A DNA stretch of 64,000 bases from Trichomonas vaginalis G3 (taxonomy: Eukaryota; Parabasalia; Trichomonadida; Trichomonadidae): assembly GCF_026262505.1 (NCBI RefSeq), contig NC_067206.1:37587896-37651895 (forward strand), given 5' to 3'. The notes beneath the pieces are model-generated. The model searched no databases. It was not told where the DNA came from and worked only from the letters and a program-made list of their open reading frames with translations. Made by a program: the position numbers and the translations under genes. Positions 53,101 through 63,723 of the stretch are shown here, piece after piece; position 1 is the stretch's first letter; each line of letters begins with the position of its first letter.

Positions 53101-56086
53101 TTACACATTCGATGAAACTAATATTATAACACAGACGATAACGAATTATTATTCAACAGCATTCACTGAAGTAGTTTACACTGCAATCTACAGTACAACA
53201 TCTATTTATAAGTCTACATACCATAATAACAATTTAACATTAATGGAGACAGAAACAATTGCAAAAATATTGACATCACTAACAACTAATATTAATATCT
53301 CGACAGTTATTGAATATACATTTAGTGGAACAACACAATATATGACACAATTAGAAACATTTACAATTGCAAATGACATAACTCTTACAACAACTTATTA
53401 TAATAAAACATCGACAGCTACAATGATAAACGGTCCATCAATTAATTATGAATGGACAGCAGTTAATAAATTAAGTACAGTATTTGTTTACCCACTTTTA
53501 ACGAAAACATTATTAAGTACTGCAACAGTTATTGATTATCCGATTTATACAATTAAAAACCAAAATGTAACTATTACTCATACAACAACAGCTACATATA
53601 TATTGACAAATACAATGACGATTTTCAACACAACAACATATTTAATAGATGCTAAGGAAATTTCATATATTAATACATCAATTATAGAAGGAAAATTAAT
53701 ACCTACATACACTGAAACTGATGTTCTTACATACAATGTTTCATTAAACAATGCGAAAAGACTTATGGAAATTGATAATAAACAATTTTCTGGTGTTAAA
53801 TTTACAATTCCTGCAACAAGTAATCCGCTTTTGGCTGAAAGAGAAACATTACTTCCAAATTACACATATACAGAAACTACTGTACATTCACCAGTTCCTA
53901 ATAATTTAATTCTCAAGGCAAGTACAATTTATATTTATTCTTCTACAACAACAATTTTTAGTAGTACATATATAAACTATTCGGATACAGTCATATATAC
54001 TTTTACAGAAATTCCAACTTATACAGATGCTTTCATATCTTTCAATCCGTCTAGTTATGCAAATCAAGGTGGTACTTCATATGTTACAAGTTATTCATTC
54101 AAGGATGTTACTATGAATACAAGTACAATTGTTTTTACAAGTATGAAAACAATGCTTGAAGTTAATTTACTTTCATACACAAAGACAAATTCAATTTTAA
54201 CTGTTACATCAGGATCAGGACAGACATCAACTATTTCATGGTATGGTTCACAAGTTACAAAAGATAATGAATATATAACATACTCATTTACTGACATAAC
54301 AACAAACTTTGTCACAATGAAGAATGATAATTTCACAATAGGACTTATTTTAACCACTTATATGCTTATGACAAATATTAAAGCTATCACAGACTCATTT
54401 GTTTTAGTTCCTAAAATAGTTTCAACAAATGTTTCATACACTTATGTAAATATATCCGGTGAAACTGTTGTTCCAATAATTATTTCAGACAATAATATTC
54501 CGCCAAGAACACCTGCAATTACACCAATGTTGACACCAACACCAAAACCTAAAATAGGTGATATGTGGGGAAGTACAAGTACAACTACTGCAGTTAAGAA
54601 AGTTACAAGTGTAACTGATTATAAATCATCGTATACAGTTGTATTACCAGGACAAAGTACAAAAATATCGACTATAACAATAGTTAATTCAAGTACATTC
54701 ACAAATGTTAGTCAACAACAAACTGATACATATACAAAGACAGAAGTTCAATCTCTAACAGAATTTGAAGTTGTAAACACTGGTAGACAATTAATTGTAG
54801 CTACAGGAGCAACAATGGGATATAAAGATGTAAATACAAGTACATATGAATCAACACTAACGATTTCAATAATTAAAACAGCTGATACATATTTAATAAT
54901 TAAAGATACAGATGTTCCAGCACCAATTGTTACAGACACAAATATTTCATCAATAACATTTGAATGGAAATCAGTCACAAATGCTAATACATCTATTCCT
55001 ACATATACATCAGTTCCAACAAGTATCTACACAGTTATCACTTTACCAAATGAAGATGAAACAACAACATACACAAACACTTTTACTCAGTCAATTACAA
55101 ATATATCGACACAATTAACAGAAGGAAACACTTTGTTACCAGTCAATATTTCAACAACAGCAAACACTTTGACTGAAACAAAGAAATTAGAAAATACTGT
55201 TGTTCTTAGTCTAAAACCAACACATTTCCCTTCACCAAGTAATTGGCCTAGTCCGACACCTCGTCCTCCAATTCCTTTGAGGACTCCAGAACCAACAATG
55301 ACTCCTAAGCGTCCAAACACTGATCCAGGAACAGATACAAGACTTGAAATCACCAAATCATTGACAGACACAGAAACAGTAGCTTCAACAAAGTCAAAGA
55401 CACTTATAAAAGCATTATTTGACTTAAGTGTAAATTCCAGTATTATTCAAATTCCTTACTTAACAGAGACAGATACAGATGTTCCGACATATACATCAAC
55501 ACAAACATACATTGATGTATTAACATACAAATCAGATGTTTCTGTAACACAATCAAAGACAATTATTGCAACATCAACACTTTCTAATACAACAATTTCT
55601 AAAGAAACACTTTCAGTTACAAATACAACAACAACCCATGAATCAACTAATAAAAATACAACAACATTTACTATTTCTTTAACTTACATTGTTACACAAA
55701 CATATGTTTCAACAAATGTAGAAACAATGCTTTTGATTGCTCAAGAAGGTGTTACTAAGTCAAAGATGTCATCTGGAACTCTTATTCTTGTTTGTTCTTT
55801 AGTTATTGGTTCATCAAGCATTTTAGGAATTCTTGGAGTTACATTATATCGTAAGTCGCGTAAAACAAGTTCTTCTGGATTCGAAGATGAAGAATCAACT
55901 TCACTTAATGATACTAATTTATTTGGATCTGTAAGAATTGAGAATACTATTATTAAATTCGATGAAGATGATGAGAATCAAATGATTACTAAATTTGCTC
56001 CTGATTTTGATGATGATGATGGTGAACTGAGAACAATTCAAGATGCTAATGACGATGATGATATTTTCATGAATAAAGAATTTTAA
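50183..56086 (+). CDS. Giant Pmp-like surface protein 1 (about 1967 codons)
   Basis: Host gene, likely a surface adhesin. Residues ~60-340 form a right-handed beta-helix with chlamydial-Pmp-style GGA(I/V) and FxxN motifs (PCGGAIFLSRSICVI, ADGGAVCLIRSNAFL, SSGGAILFEGYTP, QTGGAISIDRDSEIY, DQGGAIFCLNA). A Pro/Thr segment (PFVYAATPITRLPQKTTSSH and TPHMTPYYTP) follows. Then come about 1300 residues of Thr/Ser-rich strand repeats (TYTATTTxT type), a second Pro-rich piece (RTPEPTMTPKRPNTDPGTD), a membrane helix (SGTLILVCSLVIGSSSILGI) and an acidic tail ending DDDDIFMNKEF. The frame opens at 50156 without any ATG; the first in-frame ATG is at 50315. A hydrophobic, signal-like stretch (FLIFELIFLLFI) lies before it. 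The coordinates give the open frame from a TTG. The true start is unresolved. Confidence 0.8.
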   Translation: METIYFFTIFFHLTLRKFLIFELIFLLFIRHLDISHQVEAVAAPMFIKEQNINIKEKLFGKIDVDYSLYGNQFTSVLGLEYVKSSFTVTSSTFDQCYAFGRKVSGPCGGAIFLSRSICVIKETDFTKNIAADGGAVCLIRSNAFLDGKNDHSSKFESNTAYSSGGAILFEGYTPKDENSKSFTNNFQLFIYKYTFTSNKADQTGGAISIDRDSEIYLENLILRYNTAGDQGGAIFCLNAKLSVFKSAIQANAAGENNRTVISKNQSRSDTNKYSLRFRGRGCGGIAFISIDDQRHFISQENCFSYNKMFNGFINTLESSSKYTDERGNDYMLEGNAYWQSYKDYLQDSEKAYAFIGNTSQFIKQIYQPLSYDTQPNDDKCKQNSVSESKFSNVQTLSLSNARKSNEGNDEITSQVPPPSPFVYAATPITRLPQKTTSSHTFYSSFNSSRWTISFTYSVAATFFRTPFSTPHMTPYYTPDTTFEPTAMTPCPSSNPLNEETKTTIYTLSDPRTAYLTLTALVTNITSTITTIFTNTLTLSMPYTENTYKLTNITSITTIATNLASNETYTLYYPTFTNTATYTDFYNNQKVNSTINYLSFTNSASSVLSATFVETNRSLIEIPSNFGIFPIMAYTNSSTTTVTYTINNEDSLVLTKTDYAIILTAINAYASGIFSLTNGQSTTLTSTFINCTTSTFTIVQIPTVIPTIQHFSSTDFSTFAITTSKLTLVPNITVTTLSGISYISGYTKASENTITVVYYPYVTLYSTITTLDDSQTTYTYTAVTTLTQTYSSINQNSEFVSYYSLQTTWTTNTLTFSYSMTNTITGTNVFTLTQTESSYFSINPTGISYTVISSTLKANIQDLPTNVTFNSPVFTWTFTFYLPINGISDSVFYTFTQVILGSETVSTVLHVPELSFDGVLTSYINTNTLVGSTTNIDTLTYTISYFSDSSTPSSLSIEIPTFITLFTTKTNISIYTFDETNIITQTITNYYSTAFTEVVYTAIYSTTSIYKSTYHNNNLTLMETETIAKILTSLTTNINISTVIEYTFSGTTQYMTQLETFTIANDITLTTTYYNKTSTATMINGPSINYEWTAVNKLSTVFVYPLLTKTLLSTATVIDYPIYTIKNQNVTITHTTTATYILTNTMTIFNTTTYLIDAKEISYINTSIIEGKLIPTYTETDVLTYNVSLNNAKRLMEIDNKQFSGVKFTIPATSNPLLAERETLLPNYTYTETTVHSPVPNNLILKASTIYIYSSTTTIFSSTYINYSDTVIYTFTEIPTYTDAFISFNPSSYANQGGTSYVTSYSFKDVTMNTSTIVFTSMKTMLEVNLLSYTKTNSILTVTSGSGQTSTISWYGSQVTKDNEYITYSFTDITTNFVTMKNDNFTIGLILTTYMLMTNIKAITDSFVLVPKIVSTNVSYTYVNISGETVVPIIISDNNIPPRTPAITPMLTPTPKPKIGDMWGSTSTTTAVKKVTSVTDYKSSYTVVLPGQSTKISTITIVNSSTFTNVSQQQTDTYTKTEVQSLTEFEVVNTGRQLIVATGATMGYKDVNTSTYESTLTISIIKTADTYLIIKDTDVPAPIVTDTNISSITFEWKSVTNANTSIPTYTSVPTSIYTVITLPNEDETTTYTNTFTQSITNISTQLTEGNTLLPVNISTTANTLTETKKLENTVVLSLKPTHFPSPSNWPSPTPRPPIPLRTPEPTMTPKRPNTDPGTDTRLEITKSLTDTETVASTKSKTLIKALFDLSVNSSIIQIPYLTETDTDVPTYTSTQTYIDVLTYKSDVSVTQSKTIIATSTLSNTTISKETLSVTNTTTTHESTNKNTTTFTISLTYIVTQTYVSTNVETMLLIAQEGVTKSKMSSGTLILVCSLVIGSSSILGILGVTLYRKSRKTSSSGFEDEESTSLNDTNLFGSVRIENTIIKFDEDDENQMITKFAPDFDDDDGELRTIQDANDDDDIFMNKEF

Positions 56087-57061
56087 TATATTTTATTATT
56101 ATTATATTTTAACGTAAATATATTTTCTATTTCTAAATAATGCTTTTTTTCCCTTCATAAATGATATATTTTAGTTGGGATAAGAGACCATAAGTTCGTC
56201 AACAATTCAAATTATATTTGTTTTATTATTTTATCATTTGTTCAAAGTAAAATCTAATTTCCACTTTTTGAGAAAAGTCATACAATTAATTATATGAGTT
56301 TCTCTGTTACCTATGCAGCTTACTCAAGCTCTAATTTTTTGACTCATTCTTGTGGATATTAGAAGCTTCTGAATGAATATCTCTGTATTTTATTTTTATG
56401 TGTCGGAAAATCTCAAAATTTTTATATATGTATGTATTCTTTATGATTTTTAAACAATGAAAAGATAGAGTATGATCAATGTATTCTATATTTAAGTTTA
56501 TTCATAAAAATATCAACTCTATCATAGAGAAAAAGTATATTTAAGCGCAAAAAATTGAATAGTTGTAAACTCAGCGATCCCATAACTTTAAAAATGCGAA
56601 CAACAATTTATTGATTAAAGATGAATGAATTTGATATGCAAATCATTAATATGATAAACTTATGCAATCATTTTTAAATTTTGATTTCATCGTTTTTCAA
56701 AAATGTATGTTTAAGAGTTTAAAATATGTTAGATACTCTTAACAGAATGGCAGTAAAGAAATGCTGAATTTGTTGTCTTCATTTTATCATTGAACTCCTT
56801 TTCCTTCATAAAGTCTCGCATTCAAATTTTTGATTTAGGTTCACTCAATATTGAGGCAGAAAAACGATAGAGAGACTTTACGTAGCAAAATGGGTTTAAG
56901 GGTACAAACATATTTGTTATTGTGGCATTTTAATAAATTGAATTCAATCTGAAAAATCTGAAATATTCGGATCGCAATTTCTGAAATTTAGCAAAAGCAT
57001 AACTTATGAACAACGATTTCTATTTGTTGATAAAAAACTTTAAAACATTTTTTTTAGGATT
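56087..57061. other. Intergenic region between the two Pmp-like genes
   Basis: 975 bp, AT-rich, with TATTTTATTATTATTATATT right after the first gene. I see no gene, except that an ATG at 57006 opens a short frame (MNNDFYLLIKNFKTFF) that runs across a T8 run in a different frame from the following gene. A one-base slip in that run would connect the ATG to the second Pmp-like frame. A GTCTC/GAGAC-type word pair flanks 56810-56880. Confidence 0.4.
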
Positions 57062-60000
57062 TTGATTTCTCTTCTTTATCTTCGACAGCTTAATATTGAT
57101 TACAAAAAAGACTTCGAAAGCGTGCCAACTTTTCTTTCTAATCAAAATGATGACATTGATGAAGGGCTTGAAAGAAAATTTAACGTTGATATCTCTATCC
57201 CCGAAAATTCATATTATATAAATACTGGTTTAGATTACTATTACTGCTCAGTTACGATTACAAAATCTACATTTTCACAATGCTTTGCATTTGGAAGAGA
57301 ACTTTCCGGCCCTTGTGGGGGCGGCATCTACTTATTATATTCAATTTGCGTAATTAAGAATACGGGATTTTTAAATAATCAAGCAGCCGATGGCGGTGCA
57401 ATATGCTTGATTCGATCAAGCGCATTTCTAGAGAGCGATGACTACACTTACAAATTTAGTGGTAATGTAGCATTCGCCTCAGGAGGCGCTATCTTATTTG
57501 AAGGACTCACTTCGGCCGAAGAGAGTACGATTAATAGTAATCACAGGTTTTACGTTTATAATTATTTATTTTCAGGCAATACTGCACATCAAACAGGTGG
57601 TGCTATTGCCATTGAACAAGAATCAGAAGTCTACTTTGAAGGAATACTTTGCAAATATAACCGCGCTGGAGACCAAGGTGGCGCTATATTTAGCAAAGAT
57701 ACGCCATTAAGTATTTATAGGAGTGGCATTTTAGCAAATCAAGCTGGCTTAGGTATCGTATCTGATTCTAATGCCAAACAGATCATCGACATGGAAAAAA
57801 ATGTTGCTCTTAGATTCAGAGGTCGTGGTTGTGGTGGTATCGCCTTCATATCCACTGAAAAACAGCGCCAACTTATTACCCAACAAAACTGTTTTTATAG
57901 AAATAAGATGTACAACGGTTTGACGAAAACAATCGAATTTACTTCAGGTTCTGCTGCAGGCAATGACTACATGCTTGAAGATAAAGTTTACTGGCAATCA
58001 TACCAAGATGCAGTTGAAAGTCCAACTACATGTTATGCATTTATTGGCAATTCTGATAATTTTACGAAACAGATTTACCAACAACTTGACTTCAATGCCA
58101 ACCCAACACTTGCTAACGAAAAATTCTGTCCCACGAACGATCTTACAGAAAGCGATACTTCTGCCCTTACTACAACTGATCCTGCATTTGCCAGAGTATC
58201 TAATAATCCAGGCGCTCAGGCAACAAGTTCTGTCACCGATCCAACACCATTTATTTATGTTGCTACTCCAATCACACGCCTTCCTCAGAAAACAACATCA
58301 TCATGGAAGACATATTCAACATCAAATGTTGATCTTTGGACAAAGAGATCCACATTCACTGTAGCTTCAACTTTCTTCAGAACACCATTCTCAACAGCTC
58401 ATTCCACACCCCATTCAACGGCATTTCAGACAGCCTTTGACACACCTATTATAACAAGAACACCTCTTCCATCAGCACAGACTCCAAGTCCAACAGATAA
58501 CCCACTTATCACAGATACTACAAATTATCTCACATACTCATATGTTAAACCTGCAACAAAATTCCTCACACTCGCTTCTACAACTACGAATATTACAAAT
58601 ACAATCACAACAGTTTTCACATATACTTCAACAGCTATCAGAACTTACAAGGATAACACTGTTAAAATTGTTTACGACAAATCTATCACAACAATCGCTA
58701 CAAGTCTTGCTTCCCAATCAGATTATACACTTTACTATCCATCATTTACTCAAGAAAGTACAGTTACTTACACCTCATCTCGTGTCAGCGATTCAGACAC
58801 ATTTATTAGATATATGTCGTTAACTACTAATGCTGAAGGCATTTCTTCTATTACGTTTACCAATATTACTGACTCTACTATTGCACTCGGTCCAGACTTC
58901 AGTACTAATGAGGTTATTTATGTTTACAGTCTAATACAAAGTACAAACACAATTACGTTTACTAAAGATGGTGAAACCGCTGTTAAACTCACAATTACTA
59001 ATAGTATTTACACTCTTATTGGTAGTTCAAGCTTTACTGCAAATCAATACTATACTATAACAGGCAGCGCCGGCGCATACTATGAGACACTTACATACAC
59101 AGCCACAACTTATACAAATACCACATTTACAGCTATTGATATTCCTGTTGGAATAAATGTAGAACAGAAATACACTATCGCTAATATGAAAGAACAACCA
59201 ACTAGTACAGAAAAATCAACATTGGTTCCTATTACAAAAATAACAACATTCTCAGGAATCAGTTACTTCTCAGGATATACAAAAGCTACAGAGGATACAT
59301 ACACAATCATTTATTATCCAGCAATTACAAACTATTACACAGTGATTGCATTAGCAAGTGATAAAACTACTTATACATACACAGCTGTTACGACATTTAC
59401 TCAAACATTCTCATTTGTTACTGCTAACAGCTCATTTGTTTCATACATTTCAATTTACACAACTTGGAATTCTACAACAATTGCATATGAAAACAGAAAG
59501 AACAATACAATCACGGGTACAAATGTTTACAAACTTACTGATGTTGCTTCTGAATATTTCTCAATCACTCAGAACATCAATTATACAGTTATCAATTCAA
59601 CTCTCACCACATCAACATCTAGTCTCCCAACTGCTGTTGAATTTGATAGTGCTGTGGTCACATGGACGTCTACTTTCTATCTTCCACTAGGAGGAAACAA
59701 CCAAAACGTCTTTTACACATTTACACAAGTTGTGTTAGGAAAAACAGTTGTTTCAACAAGCCTTCACACTGCAAGCCTTTCATTTGCAGGTATTGCAACC
59801 TCATATAATACAAATACTCTTGTTCCATCATCCACGACAATTAAATCTCTCACATACACAATTTCTGAATATAGTTCCTCATCAACACCAGCTCCATTGG
59901 TATCCATTTCTACAAATCCTTTCGACAACATTCTTTACATGCAAACATTTGTTCCATCCCTTACATTCGCCAACACTACTACAGTTACACAGAAAATCAC

Positions 60001-62875
60001 ATTTCAATACTCAACATTATTTGCATCAGAATTTTTGAGTAATGTATGGATGACATCAAAGATCTTTAAGTCAACATTCTCAGATAACGGCCAATATGTA
60101 TTTACCGAGAGAAATACAATCACTAAATCAATCATAAAACTCACAGGAAATGTTAATATTTCAACAGTAATTAATGCACCATTCCAAGGAAAGACAGAGT
60201 TCATTACTCCAAATGGTATAACATCAACAATTGTAAAGAATTACGCTGTATCAACATCAATGATCCATGCAGGCGCCATTACAATTAAATCTGGACCTTC
60301 AACTTCATTAACAACATACTTCACAGTATTATCAAGTACAGTAACTACTTACACACTTTCAACTTACAAACCATCAAATACATACACTATTGTTAAATTC
60401 CCAATTTCTGTATATGATAACAGAATTAAAGTTACTGATACATTAACAGCTACACAAACTTCGACACTCGTTGCAAGCACATTCACAACAACAGCTTATA
60501 TTGTTGAACCTACGACACTATTCTATGTTTCGACATATGACATTCCTGATACTTCATATGCTACTTATACTCAGACTGATTCTACAGTTTACATTATATT
60601 CTCAACTAACTATGTATCAGTATCAACTACAATCATCCCTCCACCTGCAACAAAGAATGAACTCCTCGGTACGACAAAAATAAAGTCGGTGATTTTTGAT
60701 CGTATATATACCAATGTCCACTTACCAAGTCCAACAGCACTTATTCTTTCTGAAAGCAAAATTTACCAATACTCAACACAAACAACAATTTACACTAGCA
60801 CATACACTACAAACCCTCTCAATTCAACTGCATATATATACACTTTCACTGAAGTTACAACATACACTGGCACATTCACTAAGTTTGATCCTGCTCATGG
60901 AACTACAATTGTTACAAGTTATTCATTTTCAGATGAAAAAAAGGATACATATACAGAATATTCAGTTGATGTAGATGAATCGACTGAGATCAATGTAATT
61001 TCATATTCAGTCACAAATCAAATCTCCACAGTTACATCAGGATCATTACAAACAACAACATATTTTTGGTCATCAACACAAGTTAAAGAAAATAGCTCTT
61101 TCCCGATAATTACTTACTACCCATCAAACACTATATATGTCACACAAAATAATAAAACTTATTCTGGCACATGGACAGTTACACTTGTTCCCTCAACAAC
61201 AAATACAACGGCAACAACAGATATTTTCACAATTGTTCCATCTGCAGCATTCACAGATCTCCCATACAATTTCACATTGACAACTCAAAATTCATTCATC
61301 TCTGTGATCACTGATCCTTCTTCTATTACAACATCATCAGTTGCTACACCAAAGCAATCTCTGATTCCTGGTGACACATGGATTACATCAGTATCTTATG
61401 TAATCGCAAAAACTTCCATTATTGTCACTCAATTTATTTCAAGCTTTGCTATTGTATTACCTGGAGAAAGTACAATAGTGTATAAAACAACTTACATCAA
61501 AAATTTAACAACTATTTATTCAATATTTGAGGATAATCCTCAAAGTTCAATAGAGTTAACAAATGTAACAGAGCTTGAAGAGTCAATCTATATCAACGAT
61601 GGTAAAGACTTAGCAGTAATTTCTGGTGTCACCACAACATTTAATCAAACCGAAACAGTTACTTTAGCAGTTTCATATACTGAAATTTCCTTTAAATCAG
61701 CTGACACTTCATATACGATCACTTCAACATTAGTTCCATCACCTTATCCCGGTGAGACAAACATTAATTCAATATCATTTAGTTGGACATCAGTAACATC
61801 AACTAGTACATTTATTCCTACTTATACATCAGTTACATCAAGTATCTACACAGTTATCACTTTACCAAATAAAACTTCAATAACAACATATACAAACACT
61901 TTAGTTAAATCAATTACAAACATTTCAACACAATTAACAAATGGAAACACTATGTTACCACTCAATATTATATTAAAGGCAAACACATTGACTGAAGCAA
62001 AGGTTAATGGCGAAACATTTACTATTAATCTCATTCCTATTCCACCAACACCAGTTGAAACTCCAAGTCCAACACCAAGAAAACCAATTCCGTTGAGAAC
62101 ACCAGATCCAACAATGACTCCAAAACGACCAAATACTGATCCAGGAACAGATTCAAGACTTACTTTAACTAAATCATTGACAGACACAGAAACAATAACA
62201 TACACACAATCATATACAAAAGCTGGAACATTTACAAAAATTATCGATAATGGTAAAGAATATAATGTTAGTTACTCAACTAATTCACTAACTTCAGTAA
62301 CAACATATTCATCAACGAAGACAGATATTGATGTATTAACATACAAATCTGATGTTTCAGGTAAAGAATCAAGAACAATCACCGAAACACAAACACTTTC
62401 AAATACAACAATTGCTAAAGAAACACTTTCAATAACAAATACAACAACAATCCATCAATTAACTACTAAGAATACAACAACATTTACTATCTCTTTGACT
62501 TACATTGTTACACAAACATATGTTTCAACAAATGTAGAAACAATATTATTTATTGCAGATGAAGAATATGGAAAGTCAAAACTTAATTCAGGAACAATTA
62601 TTCTTATTAGTTGTTTAGTTATTGCAGCCATTTTTATTTTGAGTATTATTGGTTTTACATTGTATCGAAAGTCTCATCAAGCAAGTTCTTCCGAGTTAAA
62701 TGATGACTCAGATTCACTTCAAGAAACGAATTTGTTTGGAGCAGAAGGAAAAACTGAGTTAGCAATTCTTGACTTAAACGAAAGTGATGATCAAATGATT
62801 ACAACAACTGGTCCTGATGACCCAGAAATGATTAGATCAGATGAAGATGATATTTTCATGAATGCAGAATTTTAA
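57062..62875 (+). CDS. Giant Pmp-like surface protein 2 (about 1937 codons)
   Basis: Host gene, tandem paralogue of the previous one with the same plan. The beta-helix head (PCGGGIYLLYSICVI, ADGGAICLIRSSAFL, ASGGAILFEGLTS, QTGGAIAIEQESEVY, DQGGAIFSKDTPLSI) is followed by PFIYVATPITRLPQKTTSSW, a Thr/Ser-rich beta stalk, RTPDPTMTPKRPNTDPGTDS, a membrane helix (SGTIILISCLVIAAIFILSI) and an acidic tail ending DEDDIFMNAEF. Short runs are identical between the copies, especially the last ~250 residues, which suggests conversion or purifying selection on the membrane-proximal part and tail. The frame has no ATG at its beginning; it opens at 57044 and the first in-frame ATG is only at 57791, inside the head. 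Either the start is lost or one base is missing near the T8 run at 57048. Confidence 0.8.
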   Translation: MISLLYLRQLNIDYKKDFESVPTFLSNQNDDIDEGLERKFNVDISIPENSYYINTGLDYYYCSVTITKSTFSQCFAFGRELSGPCGGGIYLLYSICVIKNTGFLNNQAADGGAICLIRSSAFLESDDYTYKFSGNVAFASGGAILFEGLTSAEESTINSNHRFYVYNYLFSGNTAHQTGGAIAIEQESEVYFEGILCKYNRAGDQGGAIFSKDTPLSIYRSGILANQAGLGIVSDSNAKQIIDMEKNVALRFRGRGCGGIAFISTEKQRQLITQQNCFYRNKMYNGLTKTIEFTSGSAAGNDYMLEDKVYWQSYQDAVESPTTCYAFIGNSDNFTKQIYQQLDFNANPTLANEKFCPTNDLTESDTSALTTTDPAFARVSNNPGAQATSSVTDPTPFIYVATPITRLPQKTTSSWKTYSTSNVDLWTKRSTFTVASTFFRTPFSTAHSTPHSTAFQTAFDTPIITRTPLPSAQTPSPTDNPLITDTTNYLTYSYVKPATKFLTLASTTTNITNTITTVFTYTSTAIRTYKDNTVKIVYDKSITTIATSLASQSDYTLYYPSFTQESTVTYTSSRVSDSDTFIRYMSLTTNAEGISSITFTNITDSTIALGPDFSTNEVIYVYSLIQSTNTITFTKDGETAVKLTITNSIYTLIGSSSFTANQYYTITGSAGAYYETLTYTATTYTNTTFTAIDIPVGINVEQKYTIANMKEQPTSTEKSTLVPITKITTFSGISYFSGYTKATEDTYTIIYYPAITNYYTVIALASDKTTYTYTAVTTFTQTFSFVTANSSFVSYISIYTTWNSTTIAYENRKNNTITGTNVYKLTDVASEYFSITQNINYTVINSTLTTSTSSLPTAVEFDSAVVTWTSTFYLPLGGNNQNVFYTFTQVVLGKTVVSTSLHTASLSFAGIATSYNTNTLVPSSTTIKSLTYTISEYSSSSTPAPLVSISTNPFDNILYMQTFVPSLTFANTTTVTQKITFQYSTLFASEFLSNVWMTSKIFKSTFSDNGQYVFTERNTITKSIIKLTGNVNISTVINAPFQGKTEFITPNGITSTIVKNYAVSTSMIHAGAITIKSGPSTSLTTYFTVLSSTVTTYTLSTYKPSNTYTIVKFPISVYDNRIKVTDTLTATQTSTLVASTFTTTAYIVEPTTLFYVSTYDIPDTSYATYTQTDSTVYIIFSTNYVSVSTTIIPPPATKNELLGTTKIKSVIFDRIYTNVHLPSPTALILSESKIYQYSTQTTIYTSTYTTNPLNSTAYIYTFTEVTTYTGTFTKFDPAHGTTIVTSYSFSDEKKDTYTEYSVDVDESTEINVISYSVTNQISTVTSGSLQTTTYFWSSTQVKENSSFPIITYYPSNTIYVTQNNKTYSGTWTVTLVPSTTNTTATTDIFTIVPSAAFTDLPYNFTLTTQNSFISVITDPSSITTSSVATPKQSLIPGDTWITSVSYVIAKTSIIVTQFISSFAIVLPGESTIVYKTTYIKNLTTIYSIFEDNPQSSIELTNVTELEESIYINDGKDLAVISGVTTTFNQTETVTLAVSYTEISFKSADTSYTITSTLVPSPYPGETNINSISFSWTSVTSTSTFIPTYTSVTSSIYTVITLPNKTSITTYTNTLVKSITNISTQLTNGNTMLPLNIILKANTLTEAKVNGETFTINLIPIPPTPVETPSPTPRKPIPLRTPDPTMTPKRPNTDPGTDSRLTLTKSLTDTETITYTQSYTKAGTFTKIIDNGKEYNVSYSTNSLTSVTTYSSTKTDIDVLTYKSDVSGKESRTITETQTLSNTTIAKETLSITNTTTIHQLTTKNTTTFTISLTYIVTQTYVSTNVETILFIADEEYGKSKLNSGTIILISCLVIAAIFILSIIGFTLYRKSHQASSSELNDDSDSLQETNLFGAEGKTELAILDLNESDDQMITTTGPDDPEMIRSDEDDIFMNAEF

Positions 62876-63323
62876 TTTTAATTTTTTTTTTGTTCGTTAA
62901 TTTATTATAAACGCGTATATTTATGAATAATATTTTTTTAGTTCTTCGGTAGGAAAAACCAATATTTAAATTTGATTAATTTAAAACAAAATGTTAATCG
63001 TCTTAAACTGAAATACTGGCAATTTTTTCAATAAATATCTAGTTTGGAGAATTAATGATTGGAATTTTTAAAAAATTCTAAATTTTACTTTCACTTATAG
63101 AAAATTTGCTCCAAATTGGATTTCTTGTTTAAGCAAATATTGAAAAATCTTGCTTCGATATAGAAAACACATGAAAAGTCAAAGAATATTCAAGACATTA
63201 TTTTGTTTGGGGCAAATGAATTTGGGGGAAGAGGAAAGTATCATAAGACTTTTAATTCTTATTTGGTTAAGGAGAACACATGAAAAAAAAAAAGATTTCC
63301 CGAGTAGTATATGAGTGCGGGGT
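62876..63323. other. Host sequence between Pmp-like gene 2 and Polinton C
   Basis: 448 bp of AT-rich DNA. It shows a T-run soon after the stop codon and GAAAAATCTTGCTTCGATAT-like words but no gene. The last ~20 bases (GAGTGCGGGGT) are taken as the target flank of Polinton C. Confidence 0.4.
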
Positions 63324-63584
63324 GTGTGACTTTTTTTGTAAACGTAAGAATTCATACAATATAGAACGATTTTGTATCATTTTTTTTAACATATGAAGTA
63401 AAAAATGTATGATTCTGACGGTTTTGATTCTTACGTTTTTGAATAAATCAAGATTTAAAAAATTTTCAAAATTGTAAGACATTTACACTCAACCCATACA
63501 TAATGAAATAAATTTTTTTAAAAAAATTAACATTAATTTTAAAATAATTTATTTTTCATCTTTTATAAAAGAAGCTATATATAG

Positions 63585-63671
63585 ATGATGTCAGATATTC
63601 CGCGATTAATTAAACATTGTTTAAATCCTGAATGGAATCAATGGAGTCATAATCAAAGACCTCATGAATGA
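63585..63671 (+). pseudogene. Remnant of the Polinton terminal gene (relative of 12409-12999)
   Basis: Begins MMSDIPRLIKHCLNPEW exactly like the 196-aa gene of Polinton A and also carries the NQWSHNQRPH segment, but it is a much shortened fossil. It confirms which family Polinton C belongs to. Confidence 0.65.
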
Positions 63672-63723
63672 AAAATAAACTTTAAAAATTAATGTCTCAG
63701 AATCAACATTGAACTTTAAGAAG

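Noticed and set aside
51600-62200. Thr-rich stalks could be microsatellite-encoded artefacts
   Set aside because: The two copies keep frame and pattern over 1300 codons with many synonymous differences, so they are real coding sequence.
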